From: Candidatus Omnitrophota bacterium
GTDB lineage: Bacteria; Omnitrophota; Gorgyraeia; Gygaellales; Profunditerraquicolaceae
Reading direction: 5' to 3'
Assembly (NCBI GenBank): GCA_016867095.1
Contig: VGKK01000059.1
Location: 1 to 6,900 of the forward strand
Length of the DNA stretch: 6,900 nt
The notes beneath the pieces are model-generated. The model saw nothing but the letters and a program-made list of their open reading frames with translations, searched no databases and was not told the origin of the DNA. The position numbers and the translations under genes are program-made. Positions 1 through 6,663 of the stretch are shown here, one piece after another. Every line of letters begins with the position of its first letter. Position 1 is the first letter of the stretch.

Positions 1-2
1 TT

Positions 3-1403
3 ATGGCGGAAAATATAATGGATAAGATTGTTTCGCTTTGTAAGCGCCGGGGGTTTATCTTCCAGTCTTCCGAGATTTACGGGGGCCTGAGCAATACCTG
101 GGACTACGGGCCTTATGGCGTGGAATTAAAGAATAATGTCAAGAACGCCTGGTGGAAGGCGAATGTCTATGAACGCGACGATATCCTGGGGATGGACGCG
201 GCCATTCTGATGCACCCCAGGGTTTGGGAGGCCTCAGGCCATATTAAGAACTTTTTTGATTTAAAAAGCGATTGCAAGTCCTGCAAAAAACGTTTTAAGG
301 CCGCGGATTTAAAAGACAGTAAGGTTTGCCCGGAGTGCGGCGGGCAGTTAACCGAAAGCCGGCCCTTTAACCTGATGTTCCAGACGCACCAGGGCGCGCT
401 TACCGACGCGGGGAGCGTAATTTATCTGCGGCCGGAGACTGCCCAGGGGATGTTCGTCAACTTTTTAAATATCCTGGACTCCCGGCACCCCAAGCTGCCT
501 TTTGGCCTGGCGCAAATCGGCAAGGCCTTCAGGAATGAAATCACCCCCGGAAATTTTACCTTTCGGACGCGCGAATTTGAGCAGATGGAGATAGAGTATT
601 TTACCCATCCCAAAGAGGCGGATAAGAAGCTGGAGGAGTGGATAGACACTCGTTTTAACTGGTACCTGAATTTAGGGCTCAAAAAAGAAAATTTAAGAAA
701 GCGGCCTCATGCCAAAGATGAGCTGGCGCATTATGCCAGGGCCTGCACGGATATAGAATATAATTTTCCCTTTGGTGCTTCGACTTCGCTCGGCACCGAT
801 GGTGAGCGTCCCTCGACTTTGCTCGGGAGTAGTCCTGAGTTTATCGAAGGAGGTAATCGAACCATCGGCTGGTCAGAATTAGAAGGTATAGCCAACCGCA
901 CGGATTTTGATTTAAAAGAGCACGCTAAGGTAAGCGGCAGGGATTTGCAGTATTTTGACGACAGCGCCAAGGAGAGATTTTATCCTTACATTATTGAGCC
1001 TTCCGGCGGAGTGGACAGGAGCGTTTTGGCGTTTTTAGTGGACGCCTATCATGAAGAAAAGGTAAAAGACGAAACGCGCGTGGTTTTAAAATTGCACCAT
1101 GATTTGGCGCCGACCAAGGCGGCAGTGCTGCCGCTTTTAAGAAACCGGTCGGAAATCGTGGAATTAGCCAAAAAAATCAGCGCGGATTTAAAGAAAAGCC
1201 TGGTGGCAATTTATGACGACACCGGCGCCATCGGCAAGCTCTACCGCCGGCAGGACGAGGTAGGCACTCCTTTTTGCGTCACCGTGGATGTGCAGTCGCT
1301 GGAAGATAAACAGGCCACCGTCCGCGACCGGGACACTATGCTGCAGGAAAGAATAGGAGTTGATAAAATAAAAGAGTATCTTTTAGATAAATTAAAGGAT
1401 TGA
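3..1403 (+). CDS. glyS: Glycyl-tRNA synthetase, single-chain (alpha2) class II type, with an in-frame insert
   Basis: This cytoplasmic enzyme charges tRNA-Gly with glycine using ATP. It is the single-chain form, not the GlyQ/GlyS two-subunit form. The protein begins with the family signature around residues 17-40 (GFIFQSSEIYGG, then WDYGPYG). A zinc-ribbon-like insert follows, with C91, C94, C109 and C112. Class II motif 2 lies at about 168-200 (FRNEI at 176-180, then RTREFEQMEIE), the glycine-pocket strand SELEGIANRTDFDL at 291-304, and motif 3 at 333-349 with R339. The anticodon-binding domain runs from about 365 to the end. The length is 466 residues; without a 31-residue extra segment (259-289) it would be about 435, close to the compact members of the family. 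The ATG at 3 gives the expected short N-terminus, but the upstream sequence is outside the window, so its ribosome binding site cannot be seen. ppdK follows 174 nt downstream. Confidence 0.96.
   Translation: MAENIMDKIVSLCKRRGFIFQSSEIYGGLSNTWDYGPYGVELKNNVKNAWWKANVYERDDILGMDAAILMHPRVWEASGHIKNFFDLKSDCKSCKKRFKAADLKDSKVCPECGGQLTESRPFNLMFQTHQGALTDAGSVIYLRPETAQGMFVNFLNILDSRHPKLPFGLAQIGKAFRNEITPGNFTFRTREFEQMEIEYFTHPKEADKKLEEWIDTRFNWYLNLGLKKENLRKRPHAKDELAHYARACTDIEYNFPFGASTSLGTDGERPSTLLGSSPEFIEGGNRTIGWSELEGIANRTDFDLKEHAKVSGRDLQYFDDSAKERFYPYIIEPSGGVDRSVLAFLVDAYHEEKVKDETRVVLKLHHDLAPTKAAVLPLLRNRSEIVELAKKISADLKKSLVAIYDDTGAIGKLYRRQDEVGTPFCVTVDVQSLEDKQATVRDRDTMLQERIGVDKIKEYLLDKLKD
777..869 (+). repeat. In-frame palindromic insert inside glyS (93 bp, 31 codons)
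   Basis: Family members normally read FPFG-W-x-ELEGIA without interruption. Here 31 residues (A259-G289) sit between FPFG and WSELEG, flanked by glycine codons GGT and GGC. The segment is repeat-built. TCGACTTCGCTCGG at 780-793 recurs at 813-826 with one mismatch, exactly 33 nt (11 codons) later, giving peptides STSLG and STLLG. An inverted copy, CCTGAGTTTATCGAAGG, lies at 834-850. The outer arms CTTCGA (778-783) and TCGAAG (844-849) are perfect complements, and CACC/GGTG (794-797, 801-804) forms a small inner hairpin. There is no stop in the coding frame. The exact insertion borders are uncertain by a few bases because no uninterrupted relative is at hand. Confidence 0.8.
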
Positions 1404-1408
1404 ATGAT

Positions 1409-1553
1409 AAAATCACAAATCACAATACACAAATCACAAACAATATACAAATCAGAAATTACAATACCTAAACAACCTAAATCGTTGTTTTTGGAATTTG
1501 GTCATTTGGTATTGTGATTTGTCTGTGATTTGGAATTTGTAATTTGTGATTTA
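1409..1553. repeat. Intergenic long hairpin, AATCACA-word family
   Basis: This element fills most of the 174-nt gap between glyS and ppdK. The left arm (about 1409-1476) is a run of degenerate 7-8 nt words such as AAATCACA, AATCACA and AAATCAGA. The right arm (about 1484-1553) carries the complementary words TTTGTGATT, TTTGGAATT and TTTGTAATT. The outer ends pair well: AAATCACAAAT at the left matches ATTTGTGATTT at 1543-1553 with few mismatches further in. The tip is a perfect 7-bp stem, AAACAAC (1470-1476) with GTTGTTT (1484-1490), around a 7-nt loop. The element stops just before the ppdK ribosome binding site. It could act as an mRNA processing or stability structure; no U-tract terminator follows it. 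Confidence 0.8.
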
Positions 1554-1560
1554 ATAAAAA

Positions 1561-1566
1561 GGAGGG
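1561..1566 (+). promoter_or_regulatory. Ribosome binding site deciding the ppdK start
   Basis: GGAGGG lies 11 nt upstream of the ATG at 1578. It supports that start over an in-frame TTG at 1530, which lies inside the repeat hairpin and would add 16 residues of repeat-derived sequence. Confidence 0.8.
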
Positions 1567-1577
1567 TTTTAAAAGAA

Positions 1578-4373
1578 ATGGCAACAAAAAAATATGTTTA
1601 CCCCGTTAGAAATAAAAAAGTTTCTGCGGGGAAGAGAATTTCTAAGGGGGTTTACTTCTTTGGCGGCGGCAAGGCAGACGGAAATGAAAGTATGAAAAAT
1701 CTCCTCGGCGGCAAGGGCGCGAATTTAGCGGAAATGGCCGGGCACAAGGATTTACGGCTTCCGGTCCCGCCGGGTTTTACCATTACCACCGAAGTTTGCG
1801 CCTATTTTTACCAAAATAAAAAGGTATACCCCAAAGTTTTAAAGGCGGAAGTGGAAAATGCCTTAAAAAAGGTTGAGGCATTGATGGCCAGGGGATTCGG
1901 GGATGCGGCCAACCCGCTTTTAGTTTCCGTGCGCTCAGGCGCGCGCAAATCTATGCCCGGAATGATGGAGACAGTCCTAAACGTCGGCTTAACCGAAAAG
2001 ACCATTCCCGGCCTGATCAAGCAGAGTAACGGCAACAGCCGTTTTGTCTATGACGCCTACCGGCGCTTAATTACGATGTATTCGGACGTGGTTATGGAAA
2101 AGGCCGCCGGAATTGAGCCCAAAGATGAGGAGAGCGGTATCCGCAAGCAATTAGAGAAAATAATGAGCCAGATGAAAAAGGAAAAAAATTACAAGGGCGA
2201 TACGGACCTAACCGCCGATGACTTAAAAAAGCTTTGCGCTTTATATAAGGCCAAAATAAAAGAGGCCCTAAAGAAGGACTTTCCGGACGATCCGGATGAG
2301 CAGCTCTGGGGCGGGATCGGCGCGGTATTTAGTTCCTGGAACGGCAAGCGCGCGGTCAGCTATCGCCGCATAGAAGGCATCCCCGATGAGTGGGGCACGG
2401 CAGTTAATGTCCAGGCCATGGTTTTTGGAAATATGGGCAATGACTCGGCTACCGGCGTAGCCTTTACCCGCAACCCCGGAAACGGCGAAGATGAATTTTA
2501 CGGCGAATACCTGATTAACGCCCAGGGCGAAGATGTGGTGGCGGGAATCCGCACGCCCGCGCCGATTAATGAATACTCAAAATCCGAGCACAATAAGGAT
2601 TTAGTCACCCTGGAAAAGACCATGCCCAAAATTTACCAGGAGCTTTACCAGTATCAGGCGCGCCTTGAGAAACATTACCATGATATGCAAGATATTGAAT
2701 TTACTATTGAAAAGGGCCGTTTATTTATGCTGCAGTGCCGGGTGGGAAAGCGTAACGGCCCGGCAGCAGTGCGTATGGCTTTAGAGATGCTCAAGGAGAA
2801 ATTGATTAAGAAAGAAGCTGTTATAACGCGCGTGACGCCCGCGCAGTTAGATGAGCTTTTACACCCCGTCATTGACCCCAAGGCGGAAGTGGCGCACAAG
2901 CCCATAGCCAAAGGCTTGCCTGCAGGCCCGGGTGGAGCGAGCGGCCAGATTGCTTTCTCCGCTCGTGAAGCAGTGGAGCAGGCTAGTCAGGGCAAAAAGG
3001 TGATTCTGGTGCGCGAAGAAACTAACCCTGAGGACGTGGAAGGCATGCGCGCGGCCCAGGCGATTTTAACCGCCCGCGGCGGGATGACTTCGCACGCGGC
3101 ATTGGTTGCCCGCGGCTGGGGCAAGTGCTGTATTGTCGGCTGCGGAGCACTGCATATTGATTACGCGAAAAAAGAATTGCATATAGATGGCAAAGTCCTT
3201 AAGGAAGGCGACTGGATTACCTTAAACGGTGCCAAGGGTAATGTTTATGAAGGGCAGCTACGGATGATGGACGCTTCAGAGGAAAATAAAATGCTGATGG
3301 ATTTCCTGAAAGTCTGCGATTCCATCAAGAGGTTAGGCATCCATACCAATGCCGATACCCCGGAGGATGCCCGCCGGGCCCGCGGCTTTGGCGCTGAAGG
3401 CATCGGCTTATTCCGGACCGAGCATATGTTTTACGGCAAGGGCTCGGAAGAGCCGTTGTTCAGGCTGCGTAAGATGATTATCTCAAAGACCGAGGCGGAA
3501 AGGCGCAAAGCCCTGGATGAATTATTTCCTTATGTGAAAAAAGATATTAAGGGCACCCTGGAGGCGATGGATGGCCTGCCGGTAGTGATTCGCCTTTTGG
3601 ACCCGCCTTTACATGAATTTGTCCCGCGCGACCCGGCAAAATTAGAGCAGTTAGCCAAAGATTTAAATATCACTCAAGAGGAATTGGCCAGCCGCGCCGA
3701 GAATTTGCATGAGTCTAATCCGATGATGGGGCACCGCGGAGTGCGCCTGGGGGTTACTTATCCTGAGGTAAGCGAAATGCAGATTCGCGCCATACTGGAG
3801 TCTGCCGCGGAATTACTGAAAGATAGTAAGTCTCCTTACCCCGAGATTATGATTCCGGTGGTCTGCGACGTGAAGGAATTGAGCGACCAGCTGGCGATTG
3901 CCAAAAGAGTTTACGCCGAGGTTTTAGCCAAATATAACCTCAAAAAAATTAAGCATATGTTCGGCACGATGATTGAAATTCCCCGCGCAGCCCTGGTGGC
4001 CGGCAGATTAGCGGAGGTGGCGGAATTTTTCTCCTATGGCACTAATGATATGACTCAGATGGGCTTTGGTTTTTCGCGCGATGATATCGGCGGCTTCCTG
4101 CCGGAGTATATTAAGAAGGGTATCCTGGCCGACGATCCTTTTCAGACCATAGACCAGGAAGGAATCGGCGAATTGATTAAAATCGGCATTGAACGCGGCC
4201 GGCGCACGCGTAAAAATCTGGAAGTGGGCATCTGCGGCGAGCACGGCGGCGAGCCCCGCTCAGTGGAATTTTGCCACCGGCTAAAGTTGGATTATGTGAG
4301 CTGTTCTCCGTTTCGCGTGCCTATTGCCAAGCTGGCGGCAGCCCAGGCCGTTCTTAAGGAGCGGAAAAAATAA
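1578..4373 (+). CDS. ppdK: Pyruvate, phosphate dikinase, with an in-frame insert near the N-terminus
   Basis: This soluble enzyme interconverts ATP + phosphate + pyruvate with AMP + diphosphate + PEP, and serves in PPi-linked glycolysis or gluconeogenesis. The 931-residue product has the full three-domain layout. The ATP-grasp nucleotide domain runs from about 27 to 400, with LLGGKGANLAEMA at 42-54. The swivelling phosphohistidine domain contains GGMTSHAA with the phosphorylated H506 and GDWITLNGAKGNVYEG from 544. The C-terminal PEP/pyruvate barrel contains GLFRTEH (R613), NPMMGHRGVRLG (714-725), SYGTNDMTQ (from 819) and GICGEHGG with the catalytic C886. The CSPFRVP segment closes the barrel. 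The start is ATG 1578, behind GGAGGG. The protein is somewhat longer than usual, partly because of an 18-residue insert (9-26). No ppdK regulatory kinase gene lies nearby. Confidence 0.97.
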   Translation: MATKKYVYPVRNKKVSAGKRISKGVYFFGGGKADGNESMKNLLGGKGANLAEMAGHKDLRLPVPPGFTITTEVCAYFYQNKKVYPKVLKAEVENALKKVEALMARGFGDAANPLLVSVRSGARKSMPGMMETVLNVGLTEKTIPGLIKQSNGNSRFVYDAYRRLITMYSDVVMEKAAGIEPKDEESGIRKQLEKIMSQMKKEKNYKGDTDLTADDLKKLCALYKAKIKEALKKDFPDDPDEQLWGGIGAVFSSWNGKRAVSYRRIEGIPDEWGTAVNVQAMVFGNMGNDSATGVAFTRNPGNGEDEFYGEYLINAQGEDVVAGIRTPAPINEYSKSEHNKDLVTLEKTMPKIYQELYQYQARLEKHYHDMQDIEFTIEKGRLFMLQCRVGKRNGPAAVRMALEMLKEKLIKKEAVITRVTPAQLDELLHPVIDPKAEVAHKPIAKGLPAGPGGASGQIAFSAREAVEQASQGKKVILVREETNPEDVEGMRAAQAILTARGGMTSHAALVARGWGKCCIVGCGALHIDYAKKELHIDGKVLKEGDWITLNGAKGNVYEGQLRMMDASEENKMLMDFLKVCDSIKRLGIHTNADTPEDARRARGFGAEGIGLFRTEHMFYGKGSEEPLFRLRKMIISKTEAERRKALDELFPYVKKDIKGTLEAMDGLPVVIRLLDPPLHEFVPRDPAKLEQLAKDLNITQEELASRAENLHESNPMMGHRGVRLGVTYPEVSEMQIRAILESAAELLKDSKSPYPEIMIPVVCDVKELSDQLAIAKRVYAEVLAKYNLKKIKHMFGTMIEIPRAALVAGRLAEVAEFFSYGTNDMTQMGFGFSRDDIGGFLPEYIKKGILADDPFQTIDQEGIGELIKIGIERGRRTRKNLEVGICGEHGGEPRSVEFCHRLKLDYVSCSPFRVPIAKLAAAQAVLKERKK
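1602..1655 (+). repeat. In-frame palindromic insert inside ppdK (54 bp, 18 codons) with GTTTAC duplication
   Basis: The usual start of this enzyme reads KKYVYFFGGGKADG. Here 18 residues (P9-Y26, beginning PVRNKKVSAG) split it after KKYVY. GTTTAC occurs at both edges (1596-1601 and 1650-1655), so removing one copy plus the intervening DNA restores the canonical sequence exactly. Left arm 1596-1613 and right arm 1638-1655 are complementary at 15 of 18 positions. A second inverted copy, TTTCTGCGGGG (1621-1631), can pair with CCCCGTTAGAAA (1601-1612), making three arms. The frame stays open. The length is a multiple of three, and the position is in the N-terminal strand region, away from the catalytic residues. 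I recall YPVRN-type peptides recurring in candidate-phylum proteins, but cannot verify that here. Confidence 0.87.
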
Positions 4374-4385
4374 TGTTAGTTATCA

Positions 4386-4454
4386 TGTCACCAGGTCACA
4401 AAGTCACCAGTAAGAGCTTAACGGGTGACGTGGTGGCCTTGTGACAGGTGACCC
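4386..4454. repeat. Intergenic hairpin, GTCACCAG-word family
   Basis: This element occupies most of the 99-nt gap between ppdK and the sigma gene. The left arm is three abutting 8-mers: GTCACCAG (4387-4394), GTCACAAA (4395-4402) and GTCACCAG (4403-4410). The right side carries complementary words, TGGTGGCCTTGTGACAGGTG being at 4431-4450, with an extra GGGTGACG at 4423-4430 in the loop side. The arms pair over about 22 nt with a few mismatches or bulges. No T-run follows, so it is not a typical intrinsic terminator. Its end lies about 18 nt before the sigma start codon. Confidence 0.82.
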
Positions 4455-4472
4455 CATAATGGACGTGTAAAA

Positions 4473-5288
4473 ATGGAATCACTGAAGCTGTACCTTAAAG
4501 AAATCCGGACCGTTCCTTTATTAAAGGCCGCAGATGAAATTACCTTGAGCCGGCGCATTAAAAGAGGGGATGAGCAGGCGCGCAAGGCGATGATCCGGGC
4601 AAACCTGCGCCTGGTCATCAACATCGCTAAAAGATATATGTATTTAGGCATACCGCTTTTGGACCTGATTGAAGAAGGCAATATCGGCCTGATGAAGGCC
4701 GTGGATAAGTTTAATCCCAGGAAAGGCTATCGTTTTTCTACTTATGCCGCCTGGTGGATCAGGCAGGCGATTACGCGCTCAATTTCCGAGCAGGGCAAGA
4801 TAATCCGCGTGCCGGTTTATATGAGCGAGCTGATTACCAAATGGAAAAAGACCAAGGAGCGCCTGGCCCAGCAGTTAAAACGCACGCCCACCAACAGCGA
4901 GGTTTCCGCCAAGATGCGCATCTCCAAAAATAAAGAGGACCAGATCAATTTCTGGTTATCAGCTACCACTTCGTCATTAGAGGCGCCCATTAGCGAAGAA
5001 AGCGACAGCGAGGTGATGGACTTAGTGGAAAACGAAGCCAGCGTCCAGCCTGACGCGGAAATTGAGCACTTTTTAGACAAAGAGAGGGTAGGCAGCCTTT
5101 TGGGGATAATGAGCCCCAGGGAAAGAGAAATCCTGAATCTGCGTTTTGGTTTGGCTGACGGCAAATCGCATACCCTGGCTGAGATTGCCAGAAAATTAAA
5201 GGTTTCGCGCGAGCGGGTGCGCCAGATAGAAGAGGCCGCCTTAAAAAAATTAAAGAAGTTTATCCAGCAGCAGGGCCAGGAGCTATGA
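4473..5288 (+). CDS. rpoD: RNA polymerase sigma-70 family factor, primary (RpoD/SigA)-like, without region 1.1
   Basis: This protein directs RNA polymerase to -10/-35 promoters. The 271-residue product starts directly at region 1.2 (ESLKLYLKEI, residues 2-35). Region 2 spans about 36-110, with RLVINIAKRY, DLIEEGNIGLMKAVDKF and the primary-group signature FSTYAAWWIRQAIT at 88-101. Region 3 follows at about 112-190, and region 4 at about 205-265 with SPREREILNLRFG (214-226) and the -35-binding helix-turn-helix TLAEIARKLKVSRERVRQIE (234-253). Region 1.1 and the long non-conserved insert of proteobacterial RpoD are absent, so it could be either a compact housekeeping sigma or a group 2 paralogue. 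The symbol is given on that basis. ATG 4473 lacks a convincing Shine-Dalgarno sequence: the nearest AGGTG lies about 22 nt upstream, inside the repeat hairpin. apt follows after 19 nt, so the two are probably co-transcribed. Confidence 0.93.
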   Translation: MESLKLYLKEIRTVPLLKAADEITLSRRIKRGDEQARKAMIRANLRLVINIAKRYMYLGIPLLDLIEEGNIGLMKAVDKFNPRKGYRFSTYAAWWIRQAITRSISEQGKIIRVPVYMSELITKWKKTKERLAQQLKRTPTNSEVSAKMRISKNKEDQINFWLSATTSSLEAPISEESDSEVMDLVENEASVQPDAEIEHFLDKERVGSLLGIMSPREREILNLRFGLADGKSHTLAEIARKLKVSRERVRQIEEAALKKLKKFIQQQGQEL

Positions 5289-5294
5289 AATATC

Positions 5295-5301
5295 AGGGAG
5301 G
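5295..5301 (+). promoter_or_regulatory. Ribosome binding site of apt
   Basis: AGGGAGG lies 6 nt before the ATG at 5308, within the 19-nt gap after the sigma stop codon. It fixes the apt start and argues for a shared transcript with the sigma gene. Confidence 0.85.
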
Positions 5302-5307
5302 ATAAAG

Positions 5308-5838
5308 ATGGGAAAGGTTAACCTCGCGGATAGCGTCAGGAGTATTCCGGATTTTCCCAAGGCGGGAATTTTGTTCCGGGATATCACCACTTTGTTGCAG
5401 GATAAATCGGCCTTTAATGAAGCGGTAAACGCGCTGGCGGATAAATATAAAGATAAAAAAATAGACGTCGTCGTGGCGGTAGAGGCCAGGGGTTTTATAC
5501 TGGGCGGGGCAATCGCGCATAAATTGGGCGCGGGATTTGTGCCGGTGCGCAAAAAAGGCAAGCTTCCCTGGAAGACCAGCTCGGTAACCTACGATTTGGA
5601 ATACGGCACAGATACATTAGAGATACACCACGACGCCATAAAACCGGCGGCTAAGGTTTTGGTGGTGGATGACCTGCTGGCTACCGGCGGCACGGTAAAG
5701 GCGGTTACGGATTTAGTGAAGCAGCAGCAGGGCGACATTATCGGCATTGCTTTTTTGATAGAGCTGGTTGACTTGCAGGGCAAAGAAAAACTAAAAGGCT
5801 ATCCGGTTTATTCCTTGATAAAATTTCACGGAGAATAA
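5308..5838 (+). CDS. apt: Adenine phosphoribosyltransferase
   Basis: This cytosolic purine-salvage enzyme makes AMP and diphosphate from adenine and PRPP. The 176-residue product matches the family's usual length of about 170-180. It shows the N-terminal signature IPDFPKAGILFRDITTLL (13-30) and the VVAVEARGFILGGAIA segment (55-70). VRKKGKLPW lies at 80-88, and the flexible-loop signature YDLEYGTDTLEIH at 95-107. The PRPP-binding loop VLVVDDLLATGGT is at 117-129, with the acidic pair D121/D122. All key family motifs appear intact, with no insertions. A strong AGGGAGG lies 6 nt upstream of the start. The gene sits between the sigma gene (19 nt before) and tRNA-Arg (4 nt after), so it is probably the middle of one transcript. 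Confidence 0.97.
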   Translation: MGKVNLADSVRSIPDFPKAGILFRDITTLLQDKSAFNEAVNALADKYKDKKIDVVVAVEARGFILGGAIAHKLGAGFVPVRKKGKLPWKTSSVTYDLEYGTDTLEIHHDAIKPAAKVLVVDDLLATGGTVKAVTDLVKQQQGDIIGIAFLIELVDLQGKEKLKGYPVYSLIKFHGE

Positions 5839-5842
5839 AACT

Positions 5843-5916
5843 GCGCCTGTAGCTCATTTGGATAGAGCGGGGCTCTCCTAAGGCCTAGGTGGGTGGTTCG
5901 AATCCACTCAGGCGCA
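5843..5916 (+). tRNA. tRNA-Arg, anticodon CCU
   Basis: A complete 74-nt cloverleaf is visible. The acceptor stem GCGCCTG (5843-5849) pairs perfectly with CAGGCGC (5909-5915), with discriminator A5916. The D stem is GCTC/GAGC (5852-5855, 5865-5868). The anticodon stem 5870-5874/5882-5886 includes two G-U pairs, and the loop CTCCTAA places CCT at 5877-5879, reading AGG. The T arm is GGTGG/CCACT around TTCGAAT (5897-5903), and the variable loop is 5 nt. The 3' CCA is not encoded. It begins only 4 nt after the apt stop, so it is probably processed out of the apt transcript. Confidence 0.96.
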
Positions 5917-5918
5917 TA

Positions 5919-5991
5919 TTAGTTTTCAGTTGCTAGTTTTTAGTTGTTAGAAATGCAATCTAAAAACTAAAAACTGATAACTAAAAACTAA
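5919..5991. repeat. Intergenic hairpin, TAGTTTT-word family, abutting a start codon
   Basis: This element fills nearly all of the 76 nt between the tRNA and the PHP gene. The left arm (5919-5951) is built from 7-mers: TAGTTTT, CAGTTGC, TAGTTTT, TAGTTGT. The right arm (5959-5991) is its inverted complement, with CTAAAAACTAAAAACTGATA at 5960-5979. By eye about 28 of 33 positions pair, around a 7-nt loop (AATGCAA, 5952-5958). The right arm ends one base before the ATG at 5993, leaving no room for a ribosome binding site. It is A+T-rich and has no trailing T-run on the + strand. Confidence 0.85.
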
Positions 5992-5992
5992 A

Positions 5993-6640
5993 ATGTACGA
6001 TTTACACACTCATTCTTTACTCAGCGATGGCGTATTACTCCCTTCGGAGATTGTCCGGCGTTACCAGGATAAAGGCTATAAAGTCATCGCCATCACCGAC
6101 CACGCGGATTACAGCAATATCGCCTCCGCGGTCAAGGCAGTCTTAGAATTTACCCGGCATTGGCCAAAGGATTCCGCCATAAAGGTTTTGCCGGGAATAG
6201 AATTAACCCACCTTCCCATATCTCAGCTTCAGCCTCTGTCTAAGTATGCCCGCAGGCAGGGGATAAAAATTATCGTTGCCCACGGAGAAACTCCGATGGA
6301 GCCGGTAGAAAAGGGCACCAATCGCGCCTCTCTGGAAGCAGATATTGATATCTTGGCCCACCCGGGTTTAATTAGCGACGCGGATGTGGAGTTAGCCAGG
6401 GAAAGGGGTATATTTTTGGAGATTACCAGCCGCAAGGGGCATTGCGATACCAATGCCCATGTGGCAGGGCGCGCCAAAAAATACGGCGCCAGGTTGATTC
6501 TAGATAATGACAGCCACCAGCCCGAAGATATTATCAGCCCCGCGGAATTAATAAAGGTAGGCGAAGGCGCCGGGCTAAGCCGGGAAGAAATAGAGAATAT
6601 ATATATAGAGGTAGAGGGATGGATAGAAAATATCTTATAA
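5993..6640 (+). CDS. PHP-domain metal-dependent hydrolase (histidinol-phosphatase-like)
   Basis: This is a 215-residue soluble protein made essentially of one PHP domain, a fold that hydrolyses phosphoesters with a cluster of two or three metals. The candidate ligands are in their usual order: H5 and H7 in DLHTHS, D12, H37 in ITDHAD, E70 in LPGIE, H97 in VAHGE, H123 in LAHPG, and D173 with H175 in DNDSH. This is the full set expected of an active enzyme. Its size fits stand-alone PHP phosphatases and not the long polymerase-linked forms. The substrate cannot be told from sequence, and no histidine-biosynthesis neighbour is present. ATG 5993 must be close to the true start because the HTH motif begins at residue 5, yet it has no ribosome binding site: the upstream bases belong to the repeat hairpin. 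Confidence 0.92.
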   Translation: MYDLHTHSLLSDGVLLPSEIVRRYQDKGYKVIAITDHADYSNIASAVKAVLEFTRHWPKDSAIKVLPGIELTHLPISQLQPLSKYARRQGIKIIVAHGETPMEPVEKGTNRASLEADIDILAHPGLISDADVELARERGIFLEITSRKGHCDTNAHVAGRAKKYGARLILDNDSHQPEDIISPAELIKVGEGAGLSREEIENIYIEVEGWIENIL

Positions 6641-6663
6641 ACGAAGTAGCAGTATGTTAAAAA

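Noticed and set aside
295..340. Zinc-ribbon cysteines of GlyRS as a second foreign insert
   Set aside because: The CxxC...CxxC segment (residues 91-112) is usual in single-chain bacterial GlyRS and has no repeat structure in its DNA.
777..869. glyS insert as an intein or frameshift artefact
   Set aside because: It is 93 bp, far too short for an intein, and the frame is intact on both sides with canonical family motifs.
1530..1577. In-frame TTG start extending PPDK by 16 residues
   Set aside because: The extension is encoded by the right arm of the intergenic repeat, no ribosome binding site precedes it, and GGAGGG points to the ATG at 1578.
4459..4470. Earlier ATG upstream of the sigma gene
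   Set aside because: It runs ATG GAC GTG TAA and stops after three codons, in a different frame from the sigma gene.
4817..5164. Open frame of 115 codons on the minus strand inside the sigma gene
   Set aside because: It lies entirely opposite strongly conserved sigma sequence, shows no recognisable motif and is best explained as a shadow frame.
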